Assembly: GCA_963710665.1 (NCBI GenBank)
Contig: CAVQBC010000006.1
Span: 496,001 to 560,000 of the forward strand
Direction of reading: 5' to 3'
DNA from: CAVQBC01 sp963710665
Lineage (GTDB): Bacteria; Actinomycetota; Thermoleophilia; Solirubrobacterales; Solirubrobacteraceae
Length of the DNA: 64,000 nt
A program made the translations under genes and the position numbers. Below the pieces are notes generated by a model. The model was not told the DNA's origin and searched no databases. It worked only from the letters and a program-made list of their open reading frames with translations. This document shows positions 54,439-63,519 of this stretch, in pieces. Within the stretch, counting starts at the first letter, position 1. Every line of letters starts with the position of its first letter.

Positions 54439-55245
54439 TCAAGGCGTCGGCGGCAGCGTGCCCTCGACGCGTCGCGTCCCCGCGTCCGTGACCTCCTGCT
54501 TCCAGATCGGCGCCTCGGCCTTGACCCGGTCGATCACCGCGCGGCCGCCCGTGAAGGCCTCGCCGCGATGGGGCGCGGACACCGCCACGATCACGCTCGG
54601 CTCGCTCAGCGGCACCTTGCCCGTGCGGTGCGCGACCGCCACCCCGCACAGCCCGTGGCGCTCGGCCTCCTCGGCCGCGATCGCGGCGATCCGCTCTTCG
54701 GCCATCTCCGCGTAGGCCTCGTAGTGCAGCTCGTCGACCTCGCGCGTGACGCCCTCGAAGAGCACCACGGCGCCCGCGCGCGGGTCGCGCACGGCGGCGG
54801 CGAGCGCCGCGAGGTCGAGCGGCTCGCCGGTCACCTGGGCGCCGCGCAGCGCCTCGCGCCGGCCGCTGCGCCCTTGCTCCGCGTGCCCGTGGCGGCGCCA
54901 TCGCTCGTTGTCGACCCTGGCGAGTCCGCTGCGCCCCTGCTCCGCGTGCCCGCTGGCGGCGCCATCGCTCGTTGTCGACCCTGGCGAGTCCGCTGCGCCA
55001 CCGCTCACCGGCGGCACGAGCGCGACCTCGTCGCCCTCGCGCACCGGCTCGTCGGGGCCCGCGTACTCGCGGTTGACCGCCACGACGCACTGCTTCGGCG
55101 CGAGCGCGCCCACCGCCGTCCCGCCCATCGCCGCGAGCACGTCGCGGACCACCGCGCCGTCGGGCAGCTGGACCTCGATGCGGTCGGCGCCCGCGCGCTC
55201 CCGCAGGCCGGCGAAGAGACGTACGGAGACGTACACGCTCGACAT
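54439..55245 (-). CDS. MoaD-MoaE fusion (molybdopterin synthase) with repeat-derived linker
   Basis: A 268-residue protein. Residues 1-82 are MoaD (VSVRLFAGLRERAGAD ... VALVPPVSGG), with the di-glycine that must become a thiocarboxylate lying inside the chain. Residues about 138-265 are MoaE (VLFEGVTREVDELHYEAY, HRTGKVPLSEPSVIV, SAPHRGEAFTGGRAVIDRVK, APIWKQE) with the catalytic lysines. Mycobacterium tuberculosis MoaX is a similar fusion that is cleaved after the di-glycine. The 50-residue linker is encoded by a 63-64-bp tandem repeat. It acts after MoaA/MoaC in cofactor synthesis. Confidence 0.9.
   Translation of the reverse strand: MSSVYVSVRLFAGLRERAGADRIEVQLPDGAVVRDVLAAMGGTAVGALAPKQCVVAVNREYAGPDEPVREGDEVALVPPVSGGAADSPGSTTSDGAASGHAEQGRSGLARVDNERWRRHGHAEQGRSGRREALRGAQVTGEPLDLAALAAAVRDPRAGAVVLFEGVTREVDELHYEAYAEMAEERIAAIAAEEAERHGLCGVAVAHRTGKVPLSEPSVIVAVSAPHRGEAFTGGRAVIDRVKAEAPIWKQEVTDAGTRRVEGTLPPTP
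54863..54999. repeat. Tandem repeat, 63-64 bp, two full copies and a partial third
   Basis: Copies start CCGCTGCGCC at 54863, 54926 and 54990; the second differs by one extra C and a substitution. They encode the linker between the MoaD and MoaE domains, in two different frames (HAEQGRSG appears twice, but the intervening residues differ). Confidence 0.9.
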
Positions 55246-55362
55246 GCTAGTCCGCCCTCTGCTCGCCGAGACGTGTGGAGCCCACGGCGCGCCGTGGGTG
55301 CCGGCGAGCTGTCGCCGGGTGGTTCCGCGGTCCTGTCCACCGGGCTCTAATGCAAGCGAGTC

Positions 55363-55391
55363 TTGACATACCCTCGCCGCGCCCGTAGGTT
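55363..55391 (+). promoter_or_regulatory. Housekeeping-type promoter of the folE operon
   Basis: TTGACA (55363-55368) and TAGGTT (55386-55391) are 17 bases apart. Transcription would begin close to GTG 55401, so the folE mRNA may be leaderless. The string TTGACATA is repeated at 55391. Confidence 0.6.
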
Positions 55392-55400
55392 TGACATATC

Positions 55401-56045
55401 GTGATTGGTTTTAGAGAGAGCACAGCGAGCGATGCCGGCACCGGGCGCCTGGCCCTCGCCGCGCCGGTAGCCGGGGCGCGCGCGATCGACTTCGACGCGC
55501 TCCAACGCGCGGCCCGCGACCTGTTGCGGGCGATCGGCGCCGACGTCGACGCCGAAGCGATGCGCGAGACGCCGCGCCGGGTCGCCGACGCCTACGCCGA
55601 GCTGCTGACGCCCCAGCCGTTCCGGGCGACGACGTTTCCCAACGAGGACGGCTACGACCAGCTGATCGTCGCCCGTGCGATCCCCTTCCACTCCCTGTGC
55701 ATGCACCATCTGCTGCCCTTTCACGGGGTCGCGCACATCGGCTACCTGCCCGGGGAGCGGATCATCGGCCTGAGCAAGCTCGGCCGCGTCGTCGAGCTGT
55801 TCGCCCGCGACCTGCAGATCCAGGAGCGCCTGACCACCCAGATCGCCGGCTGGCTGCAGCGCGAGCTGGAGCCCAGGGGCGTCGGAGTCCTGCTCGAGGC
55901 CGAGCACCTGTGCATGTCGCTGCGGGGCGTGCAGAAGCTCGGCGCGAAGACTGTGACCTCGGCGTTGCACGGCCTGGTCCGTGACGACGCCCGAACCCGC
56001 CAGGAGTTCCTGGCGCTGACCTCGAGGACAACCCATGAGCAGTGA
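55401..56045 (+). CDS. folE: GTP cyclohydrolase I FolE
   Basis: A 214-residue enzyme: ETPRRVADAYAELLTP, zinc and catalytic residues CMHHLLPFHG, IGLSKLGRVVELFARDLQIQERLT, and EAEHLCMSLRGVQKLGAKTVTSA. It converts GTP to dihydroneopterin triphosphate for folate. It heads an operon with molybdopterin genes, all pterin-forming from GTP. GTG 55401 may be leaderless; the first 25 residues are non-conserved. Confidence 0.95.
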   Translation: MIGFRESTASDAGTGRLALAAPVAGARAIDFDALQRAARDLLRAIGADVDAEAMRETPRRVADAYAELLTPQPFRATTFPNEDGYDQLIVARAIPFHSLCMHHLLPFHGVAHIGYLPGERIIGLSKLGRVVELFARDLQIQERLTTQIAGWLQRELEPRGVGVLLEAEHLCMSLRGVQKLGAKTVTSALHGLVRDDARTRQEFLALTSRTTHEQ

Positions 56046-57279
56046 CCAGACGTTCGTCATCGTCGGTGCAAGCCTGGCCGGCGCCAAGGCCGCCGAGACC
56101 CTGCGCGCGGAGGGGTTCGAGGGACGGCTCGTGCTCGTGGGCGCCGAGGAGCAGCGCCCCTACGAGCGACCGCCGCTGTCCAAGGAGTACCTGCGGGGCG
56201 AGGCCGGGCTCGACAGCGTCTACGTCCACCCCGAGGGCTTCTACGCCGAGCAGGAGATCGAGCTGCGTCTCGGCACCACGGCGGAGCGGCTGGACACCTC
56301 GAACCGCGAGCTGACGCTCGACGACGGGGAGCGGCTGCGCTATGACCGGCTCCTGCTCGCCACGGGGTCCGAGCCGCGACGGCTCTCGATACCCGGTGCT
56401 GAGCTGGACGGCGTGCTCTATCTGCGCAGCCTGCGCGACTCCGACGCACTGCGCGAGCGGCTGGACGGCGGCGGTGCGGTCGTCGTGGTCGGCGCGGGCT
56501 GGATCGGCTCCGAGGTCGCCGCGTCGGCGAGGCAGCGCGGCCTCGACGTCACCGTGGTCGATCCGGCCGCGGTCCCGCTGGAGCGCGTGCTGGGCCCCGA
56601 GGTGGGCGCCGTCTATCGCGACATCCACGCCGACCACGGGGTGCGGATGCTGCTGGGGACCGGCGTCGAGGCGTTCGAGGGCGACACGGCGGTCGAGCGC
56701 GTGCGCACCAGCGACGGCCGCGTCCTCGGGTGCGACTTCGTGGTCGCCGGCATCGGCGCGCGGCCGCGCACGGGCCTCGCGGCGCAGGCCGGCCTCGCGG
56801 TCGACGACGGGGTCCTCGTGGACGAGCACCTGCAGACCAGCATGCCCGGCGTGTTCGCCGCCGGGGACGTCGCGCTCGCCCGCCACCCGCTCTACGGACA
56901 ACCGGTCCGCGTCGAGCACTGGGACAACGCGCTGCACCAGGGACCGGTCGCCGCCCGCTCCATGCTCGGCTTGCCGGCTGTCTACGACCGCGTGCCGTAC
57001 TTCTTCTCCGACCAGTACGACGTCGGGATGGAGTACGCGGGCTTCGCCCGCGAGTGGGATCGCGTCGTCCTCCGCGGCGATCCCGCCGGCCGGGAGTTCA
57101 TCGCCTTCTGGCTCGCCGGGGACCGCATCGTGGCGGGCATGAACGTCAACGTGTGGGACGTCAGCGACGCCATCCAGCGCCTGATCCGCGAGCGTGTCGC
57201 CGTCGACGACCGGCGTCTCGCCGATCTCGACGTCCCGCTCGACGACCTCGCCCTCGTCGAGAGAGGAAGCCCGGCATGA
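56035..57279 (+). CDS. FAD-dependent ferredoxin-reductase-like oxidoreductase
   Basis: A 414-residue flavoprotein: FVIVGASLAGAKAAETLR (FAD), YERPPLSKEYLRG, VVVGAGWIGSEVAASARQRG (NAD(P)H), GVFAAGDVA, and a C-terminal reductase domain (VPYFFSDQYDVGMEYAG). This is the BphA4/rubredoxin-reductase class that passes electrons from NAD(P)H to a ferredoxin. No ferredoxin gene is adjacent. ATG 56035 overlaps the folE end, and its stop overlaps tal (ATGA). Confidence 0.9.
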   Translation: MSSDQTFVIVGASLAGAKAAETLRAEGFEGRLVLVGAEEQRPYERPPLSKEYLRGEAGLDSVYVHPEGFYAEQEIELRLGTTAERLDTSNRELTLDDGERLRYDRLLLATGSEPRRLSIPGAELDGVLYLRSLRDSDALRERLDGGGAVVVVGAGWIGSEVAASARQRGLDVTVVDPAAVPLERVLGPEVGAVYRDIHADHGVRMLLGTGVEAFEGDTAVERVRTSDGRVLGCDFVVAGIGARPRTGLAAQAGLAVDDGVLVDEHLQTSMPGVFAAGDVALARHPLYGQPVRVEHWDNALHQGPVAARSMLGLPAVYDRVPYFFSDQYDVGMEYAGFAREWDRVVLRGDPAGREFIAFWLAGDRIVAGMNVNVWDVSDAIQRLIRERVAVDDRRLADLDVPLDDLALVERGSPA

Positions 57280-58412
57280 CCCGCCTCGAACAGCTGCGCG
57301 ACGCCGGCGTCTCGATCTGGCTCGACACGCTCTCGCGCGAGCTGCTCGACAGCGGCGCGTTCGCGAGCCTGATCGCCGACCTCTCGGTGACCGGCGCGAC
57401 CTCGAATCCCACGATCTTCGCCAAGGCCATCACGGGCTCGGATCGCTACGACGACCAGCTCCGCGCCGCCCTCGACGCCGGGATCCGCGCGCCGCAGGAG
57501 CTCTTCTTCGAGCTCGCGCTCGACGACGTCGGCCACGCCGCCGACCTGCTGCTGCCCACCTACCGGGCGAGCGACGGCCGCGACGGCTTCGTCTCCTTCG
57601 AGTGCACGCCCGACCTCGCCGACGACACGAACGGCACGATCGCGCAGGCCCTCGAGCTCTGGGGCCGGCTGGCGCGGCCCAACGTGATGATCAAGGTGCC
57701 CGCCACGGAGGCCGGCATCCCCGCGATCGAGGAGCTCACCGCCCGGGGCGTCAACGTCAACATCACGCTCCTGTTCTCCGTCGCGCGCTACGAGCAGGTG
57801 ATCGACGCCTACGTCGCGGGGCTCGAGCGACGCGTGAGCGCGGGGCAGCCCGTCGACGCGATCGCCTCGGTGGCCTCGTTCTTCGTGTCGCGCGTCGACA
57901 CGAGGGTCGACGCCCTGCTGCCCGCGGGCTCCGGCCTGCGCGGCCGCGTGGCGGTGGCCAACGCGCGACGCGCCTACGGCCGCTACCGCGAGCGCTTCGC
58001 CGGCGCCCGCTGGGACGCGCTGCGTGCCGCCGGAGCGCGCCCGCAGCGGCCCCTGTGGGCCAGCACCGGCACCAAGGACCCCGCCTACTCGGACGTCCTC
58101 TACGTCGAGGACCTGATCGCCCCGGACGTGGTCAACACGATGCCCGAGGCCACCCTGCGCGCCTTCGCGGACCACGGCGACGTGTCCGCCGGCCCAACCC
58201 TCGACCCAGGCGCCGCCGAGGAGACCCTCCGCCGCGCCGGGGAGGCCGGCATCGACCTCGACGCCGTGACCGCGGAACTGGAGCGCGACGGCGTGCGCTC
58301 CTTCTGCGACTCCTACCGCGAGCTGCTGACGTGCATCGAGACGAAGCTGCGGCGCGAACGCGAGGTGCAACAAAGCGCGCCGGGATCCGGCGGGTCATAC
58401 CATGGACGGTGA
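57276..58412 (+). CDS. tal: Transaldolase
   Basis: A 378-residue transaldolase of the long actinobacterial type: SIWLDTLSRELLDSG, SVTGATSNPTIFAKAI, the Schiff-base lysine in NVMIKVPATEAGIPAIEEL, VNVNITLLFS, ASVASFFVSRVDTRVD and ASTGTKDPAYSD. It works in the pentose phosphate pathway. Its presence in a pterin operon is unusual. Its stop overlaps moaC as TGATG. Confidence 0.95.
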   Translation: MTRLEQLRDAGVSIWLDTLSRELLDSGAFASLIADLSVTGATSNPTIFAKAITGSDRYDDQLRAALDAGIRAPQELFFELALDDVGHAADLLLPTYRASDGRDGFVSFECTPDLADDTNGTIAQALELWGRLARPNVMIKVPATEAGIPAIEELTARGVNVNITLLFSVARYEQVIDAYVAGLERRVSAGQPVDAIASVASFFVSRVDTRVDALLPAGSGLRGRVAVANARRAYGRYRERFAGARWDALRAAGARPQRPLWASTGTKDPAYSDVLYVEDLIAPDVVNTMPEATLRAFADHGDVSAGPTLDPGAAEETLRRAGEAGIDLDAVTAELERDGVRSFCDSYRELLTCIETKLRREREVQQSAPGSGGSYHGR

Positions 58413-58888
58413 TGGATGGCTCCCTGACGCATCTGGACGCCGCCGGCCAGGCGCGGATGGTGGACGTGGGCGGCAAGGCCGCCACCGACCGCCGGGCGCG
58501 CGCCCGCGCGGTCGTGCGCATGTCGCCCGAGGCCGCGGCGCGCGTCGCGGCGGGTGACAACCCCAAGGGCGACGTCGTCGCCGTGGCGCGGATCGCCGCC
58601 ATCCAGGCCGCCAAGCGCACCGACGAGCTGATCCCGCTGTGCCACCAGCTTCCGCTCAGCCACGTCGACCCGCAGCTCGCGATCGACCCCGACGAGGGCA
58701 CGGTGACGCTGATCGTGGAGACCGCCACCACGGAGCGGACCGGCGTCGAGATGGAGGCGATGGTCGCCTGCTCGATCGGGGCCCTGACCGTCTACGACAT
58801 GGTCAAGGGGATCGAGCCGGGCGTGGTCGTCGAGCGCGTCGAGCTGCTGTCCAAGACCGGCGGGAAGTCGGACTACCACCGCGCATGA
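58412..58888 (+). CDS. moaC: Cyclic pyranopterin monophosphate synthase MoaC
   Basis: A 158-residue protein: SLTHLDAAGQARMVDVGGK, GDVVAVARIAAIQAAKRTDELIPLCHQLPL-type core (split here), VETATTERTGVEMEAMVACS, LTVYDMVKG and SKTGGKSDY. The catalytic KTGGKS lysines are kept. ATG 58412 is supported by TGATG overlap with tal; GTG 58409 is possible. With MoaA it makes cPMP from GTP. Confidence 0.96.
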   Translation: MDGSLTHLDAAGQARMVDVGGKAATDRRARARAVVRMSPEAAARVAAGDNPKGDVVAVARIAAIQAAKRTDELIPLCHQLPLSHVDPQLAIDPDEGTVTLIVETATTERTGVEMEAMVACSIGALTVYDMVKGIEPGVVVERVELLSKTGGKSDYHRA

Positions 58889-59874
58889 AGCCACTCGTCG
58901 ATGGTCACGGGCGCCCCATCGGGGACGTGCGCATCTCGGTCACCGACCGCTGCAACTTCCGCTGCCAGTACTGCATGCCGGCCGAGGGACTGCCGTGGCT
59001 GCAGCGCGACGCGCTGCTGACCTACGAGGAGATCACGCGGCTCGTGGCCCTGCTCGGCACGATGGGCGTGCACGACGTCCGCCTGACCGGCGGCGAGCCG
59101 CTCGTGCGGCGCGAGCTGTGGCACCTGATCGAGATGCTGTCGGGCCTCGAGGACGTCCACGACCTCTCGCTGACCACGAACGGCTACCTGCTCGCGCGCC
59201 AGGTCGCAAAGCTCGCCGACGCCGGGCTGCGGCGCATCAACGTCTCGCTCGACTCGCTGTCGGCCGACCGCTTCTTCCAGCTCACGCGGCGCGACTCGCT
59301 GGCCCAGGTGCTCGAGGGGCTCGAGGCCGCCCAGCGCCACCCCGAGCTGCGCCCGATCAAGATCAACGTCGTGGCGCTGCGCGACTTCACCGAGGACGAG
59401 GTGCTGCGCTTCGCCGAGTTCGCGCGCACCAACCCCTACGAGGTGCGCTTCATCGAGTTCATGCCGCTCGACGCCGACCACATGTGGACGCGCGACAAGG
59501 TGCTGCCCAACGCGGAGATCCGCGACATGATCGACGCGGTGTACCCCCTCGAGCAGGTCGGCCGCGCGCGCCACGGGACCGCGCGCCGCTACCGCTTCGC
59601 CGACGGGGAGGGCGAGATCGGCTTCGTCTCGCCGGTGACCGAGCCGTTCTGCGGCGACTGCAACCGCATCCGCATCACCGCCGAGGGCATGCTGCGGACC
59701 TGCCTCTTCTCGCTGCACGAGACCGACCTGCGCGAGCCGCTGCGGGCCGGCGCCTCCGACGCGGACCTCGAGGAGATCGTCCGCGACGCCGTGTGGCGCA
59801 AGGAGCTCAAGCACCACGTCAACGACCCGGGGTTCGTCCAGCCGGCGCGCTCGATGTCCCGGATCGGCGGCTGA
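58885..59874 (+). CDS. moaA: GTP 3',8-cyclase MoaA
   Basis: A 329-residue radical-SAM enzyme: N-terminal CNFRCQYCMP, TGGEPLVR, the C-terminal cluster ligands CGDCNRIR plus a later Cys in LRTCLFS, and the C-terminal Gly-Gly that is needed for activity (MSRIGG). It overlaps moaC (ATGA) and moeA (TGATG). Confidence 0.97.
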   Translation: MKPLVDGHGRPIGDVRISVTDRCNFRCQYCMPAEGLPWLQRDALLTYEEITRLVALLGTMGVHDVRLTGGEPLVRRELWHLIEMLSGLEDVHDLSLTTNGYLLARQVAKLADAGLRRINVSLDSLSADRFFQLTRRDSLAQVLEGLEAAQRHPELRPIKINVVALRDFTEDEVLRFAEFARTNPYEVRFIEFMPLDADHMWTRDKVLPNAEIRDMIDAVYPLEQVGRARHGTARRYRFADGEGEIGFVSPVTEPFCGDCNRIRITAEGMLRTCLFSLHETDLREPLRAGASDADLEEIVRDAVWRKELKHHVNDPGFVQPARSMSRIGG

Positions 59875-61070
59875 TGCTCTCGATCGCGGAGGCCTGGGAG
59901 CAGGTCGCCGCGGCGGTGGACGGCGCGCTCGAGGCGGAGCGCATCCGCCTCGAGGACGCGGTCGACCGCGTGGTGGCCGAGGAGGCCCTGAGCGCCGTCG
60001 ACCTGCCCCCCTTCGACCGCTCCGCGATGGACGGCTACGCGGTGCGCGCCGCCGACACGGCGCCGGGCGTCCCGCTGCGGCTCGCGGGCGAGCTCGCCGC
60101 CGGCGACGTCGCCACCGTGCCGCTCGAGCCCGGCACGGTCACCGGCATCACCACGGGCGCCGCCCTCCCGGACGGCTCCGACGCGATCCTGCGCTCCGAG
60201 CGCGCCGAGGTCGCCAACGGGAGCGTGACGCCCTCCGAGACCGTGGCGCCGGGCCTCCACGTGCGCTACCGCGGCGAGGACCTGCGCGCCGGCGACGTCC
60301 TCGCTCGGCCGGGCGAGCGCCTGACGCTGCCGCGCATGTCGGCGCTCGCCTCGGCCGGCGTCGGCGAGGTCGCGGTGCACCGCCGCCCCGCCCTGCACGT
60401 GATCGCCACCGGCAGCGAGCTGCTGCCGATCGGCGCGCCCCCGGAGCCGGGCCGCATCCACGAGTCCAACCGCCTGACGATCCGCATCATGGCCGAGCGC
60501 GGGGGCGCGATCGTCACCGACCACGGCGTGATCGCGGACGAGCCCGCCGCCACCCGCGAGGCGGTCGCCGCCGGGCTCGAGGGCGACGTGCTGGTCGTCT
60601 CCGGCGGGGTGTCGGTCGGTCCGCACGACCTCGTCAAGCCCGCCTTCGACGCGTGCGGCGTGGATGAGGTCTTCTGGCGCGTGAGCATGAAGCCCGGCAA
60701 GCCGCTGTTCTTCGGCCGCCGCGGGTCCACGCTCGTCTTCGGGCTGCCGGGCAACCCCCTGTCGACCATCGCCGGCTTCATGGTGTTCATCGAGCCGGCG
60801 CTGCGGCGCCTGGCCGGCGAGGCCGGCGCGCTCCCGCGCTGGCGGCGCGCCCGCCTGCGCACGAGCACGAGCGCCGACGACGGCCGCTCAACGCTGTTGA
60901 CCTCGCGCCTGGTGCGCGGCGAGGACGGGATGCTCGAGGCGGTCCCGACCGAGCGCCAGGGCTCGCACATGACCGGCGCGCTCGGCGAGAGCGACGGCTT
61001 CGTGCTCGTCCACCCGGAGGACGGCGTGCTGCCGGCCGGGGCCGAGGTCGACGCGCTGGTGCTGGACTGA
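59874..61070 (+). CDS. moeA: Molybdopterin molybdotransferase MoeA
   Basis: A 398-residue MoeA: PPFDRSAMDGYAVRAAD, GTVTGITTGAALPDGSDAI, GSELLPIG, VVSGGVSVGPHDLVK, KPGKPLFFGRRG and FGLPGNPLSTIAGF. It inserts molybdate into adenylylated molybdopterin. It is distinct from the MoeA-like fusion at 5770. It ends the folE-moeA operon. Confidence 0.96.
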   Translation: MLSIAEAWEQVAAAVDGALEAERIRLEDAVDRVVAEEALSAVDLPPFDRSAMDGYAVRAADTAPGVPLRLAGELAAGDVATVPLEPGTVTGITTGAALPDGSDAILRSERAEVANGSVTPSETVAPGLHVRYRGEDLRAGDVLARPGERLTLPRMSALASAGVGEVAVHRRPALHVIATGSELLPIGAPPEPGRIHESNRLTIRIMAERGGAIVTDHGVIADEPAATREAVAAGLEGDVLVVSGGVSVGPHDLVKPAFDACGVDEVFWRVSMKPGKPLFFGRRGSTLVFGLPGNPLSTIAGFMVFIEPALRRLAGEAGALPRWRRARLRTSTSADDGRSTLLTSRLVRGEDGMLEAVPTERQGSHMTGALGESDGFVLVHPEDGVLPAGAEVDALVLD

Positions 61071-61083
61071 CGCCGGCGCGCCG

Positions 61084-63438
61084 CTAGGCGCTCGGCACCG
61101 CGGTGGCGTACAGCATCGCCTCGAGCGCGTCGCGGTCGAGCGGATGGCTGAAGAGGAAGCCCTGGCCGAGGGGGCAGCGCAGCGTGCGCAGGTGGTCGAG
61201 CTGGTCGTCGTCCTCGACGCCCTCGGCGACCACGGTGAGCTCGAGGCTGTCGCCCATCGCGATCATGGCCGAGACCAGCGAGGCCTGCTCGCCGGCCACG
61301 GCGACGCCGTCGGTGAACGAGCGGTCGATCTTCAGCACGTCCATCGGGAAGCGGCGCAGGTAGTTCAGCGAGGAGTAGCCGGTCCCGAAGTCGTCGATCG
61401 CGATCCGCACGCCGAGCGCGCGCAGCTCCTGCAGGCGGGCGGCGTTGCGGCCGCTGTCGTCGATCAGGGAGGACTCGGTGAGCTCGAGCATGAGCGCGTG
61501 GGCGTCGAGGCCGCTGTCGGCCAGCGCAGCACGGACCTCGTCGACGAACCCGGCCTGCTCGAGCTGGCTGCCGGCGACGTTGACGCTGACGTAGGCCGGC
61601 GCGCGGTCGCCGAGGTCGTCGCGCCAGGCCGCGAGCTGCTCGCAGGCGGCGCGCAGCACCCAGGCGCCGATCGGCAGGATGAGGTTGGTCTCCTCCGCGA
61701 GCGGGATGAAGTCCGACGGCGAGACGAGGCCGCGGTCCGGGTGGCACCAGCGGACCAGCGCCTCGACGCCGCTGACCTGCCGGCTGTCGAGCATGACGAT
61801 CGGCTGGTAGTGCAGCTCGAACTCCGCGTTCCCGATCGCGCGCTCGAGCTCGACCTTGTGGTCGAGACGGGCGAGCGCGGCCTCGTGCATCTCGCGGTCG
61901 AAGAGCTCGTAGCAGTCCTTGCCGCGCGCCTTGGCCGCGTACATCGCGATGTCGGCGTCCCGCAGCAGGTCGAGGCTGCGCTCGGTGCGGTGCGCGGGGG
62001 CGAGCGCGGCGGCCGCGTCGATCGCGATCCCGATGCTCGCGTGGACGTAGATGTCCTTGCCGCCGAGCGGGATCGAGCGCCGCAGCGCCGCGAAGATGCG
62101 GTCCGCGAGCTCGACGACCGAGCGGACGTCGTCGACGTCCTCGATCAGGATCGCGAACTCGTCGCCGCCGAGCCGGGCGACCGTGTCCCCCTCGCGCACC
62201 GACGCGCGCAGCCGCTCGGCGACCGCCCGCAGCAGCCGGTCGCCCGCCGCGTGGCCGAGCGAGTCGTTGACGATCTTGAAGTCGTCGAGGTCGAGGAACG
62301 CGACCGCGAGGCCGCGCCCGCGCCGCGGCGCCGCGGCGACCGCGTGGACGATGCGGTCCTCGAGCAGCACCCGGTTGGGCAGGCCGGTGAGGGCGTCGTG
62401 GAAGGCGAGGTGGCGCAGGCGGCCCTCGAGCGCCTGGCGCTCTGAGATGTCGCGGATGTTGAGGATGACGCCGCCGACGCCCGCGTGGTCGCGGCGGTCG
62501 TTGACCAGCACCTCGACCGGCACGGGGCTGCCGTTGGCGCCGCGGAGGTTGAGCGTCAGCCCCTCGGCGCCCGCGCCGGCGAGCAGCGCGAGCCAGCTCG
62601 GGGCGGTCGTGTCCTCGTCGCCGGTGAGCAGGATCGCGTCCAGCGGGCGGCCGCGGAGCTCCTCCGGGGTCCAGCCCGCCATGCGGGCGATCGGCTCGGT
62701 GACCGACTGCACGCGGCCGTCGGGGCCGACCACCAGCACCACGTCGGACGAGTTGCTGAGCAGGGCCGCGAAGTGCTCCTCGCGCTCGCGCCGGCCCTCG
62801 GCCGCGGCGGCCGCGCTCGCCCGGTGGCGGCGGGCGCGCTCGAGCAGCGCGAACAGGGCGGCCAGCACCAGCGCGGAGAGGAGGATCGCCACCGTCGCCC
62901 ACAGCCGCGCGCGGCGCTCGCTGCGCCGCGACGCGCGGTCCGAGGTGGCCGCGGCGCCGCGCACGCTGCCGAGCAGGGCGTCGAACCCGGGCGCGACGCG
63001 GGTGGAGTCGAGCCGCCGCGCCGCGTCGCGCCGGCCGGCGGACAGCAGCTCGAGCTGGCGGCGGACCGCCGCCTCGTAGGCCACGAAGGCGACCCGCACG
63101 CGGACGACCTCGGGGCTGCGGCGGACGCCGTCCGGCAGGCCCGCAAGCCTGCCGTTCATCGCGCGCAGCGCGCGCCGGACCTCGCGATCGGCCTCGCCGC
63201 TCAGCCGCCCCTCGGCCACCGCCTGCCACTGCAGCGCGCTGACGCGGTTGGCCAGGGACTTGACGTCGACGAGGTCGTCACGGACCGCGTGCTGGCGGCT
63301 GGCCAGGCGGTCGATCAGGATCACGCCCGCCGCGGTGCCGCCCGCGATCAGCAGCACGCCGAGCACCACCGCGGCGACCCGCGGCCAGCCCACGGGCGGC
63401 CGCAGGACGCGGAGAGGGCGCTCGAGCCAGGCGGGCAT
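61084..63438 (-). CDS. Membrane-bound PAS-GGDEF-EAL cyclic-di-GMP protein
   Basis: A 784-residue protein. Two helices (about 20-41 and 180-200) enclose an extracytoplasmic helical sensor; then a PAS domain (NSSDVVLVVGPDGRVQSVTEP), a GGDEF domain with intact RLGGDEFAIL active site, and an EAL domain with EALVRW, the DDFGTGYSS motif and ELTESSLI. Both cyclase and phosphodiesterase sites look intact. ATG 63438 has GGAGG but only one base spacing, so GTG 63501 is an alternative start. It converges on moeA. Confidence 0.9.
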   Translation of the reverse strand: MPAWLERPLRVLRPPVGWPRVAAVVLGVLLIAGGTAAGVILIDRLASRQHAVRDDLVDVKSLANRVSALQWQAVAEGRLSGEADREVRRALRAMNGRLAGLPDGVRRSPEVVRVRVAFVAYEAAVRRQLELLSAGRRDAARRLDSTRVAPGFDALLGSVRGAAATSDRASRRSERRARLWATVAILLSALVLAALFALLERARRHRASAAAAAEGRREREEHFAALLSNSSDVVLVVGPDGRVQSVTEPIARMAGWTPEELRGRPLDAILLTGDEDTTAPSWLALLAGAGAEGLTLNLRGANGSPVPVEVLVNDRRDHAGVGGVILNIRDISERQALEGRLRHLAFHDALTGLPNRVLLEDRIVHAVAAAPRRGRGLAVAFLDLDDFKIVNDSLGHAAGDRLLRAVAERLRASVREGDTVARLGGDEFAILIEDVDDVRSVVELADRIFAALRRSIPLGGKDIYVHASIGIAIDAAAALAPAHRTERSLDLLRDADIAMYAAKARGKDCYELFDREMHEAALARLDHKVELERAIGNAEFELHYQPIVMLDSRQVSGVEALVRWCHPDRGLVSPSDFIPLAEETNLILPIGAWVLRAACEQLAAWRDDLGDRAPAYVSVNVAGSQLEQAGFVDEVRAALADSGLDAHALMLELTESSLIDDSGRNAARLQELRALGVRIAIDDFGTGYSSLNYLRRFPMDVLKIDRSFTDGVAVAGEQASLVSAMIAMGDSLELTVVAEGVEDDDQLDHLRTLRCPLGQGFLFSHPLDRDALEAMLYATAVPSA

Positions 63439-63519
63439 ACCTCCGAGTCGTCGGCGGGTGACCCCCAGTCTTGACCGTGCGCGCCCTGGCCTTTCGTCCA
63501 CCCGCGGCGGGCGCCCCGC

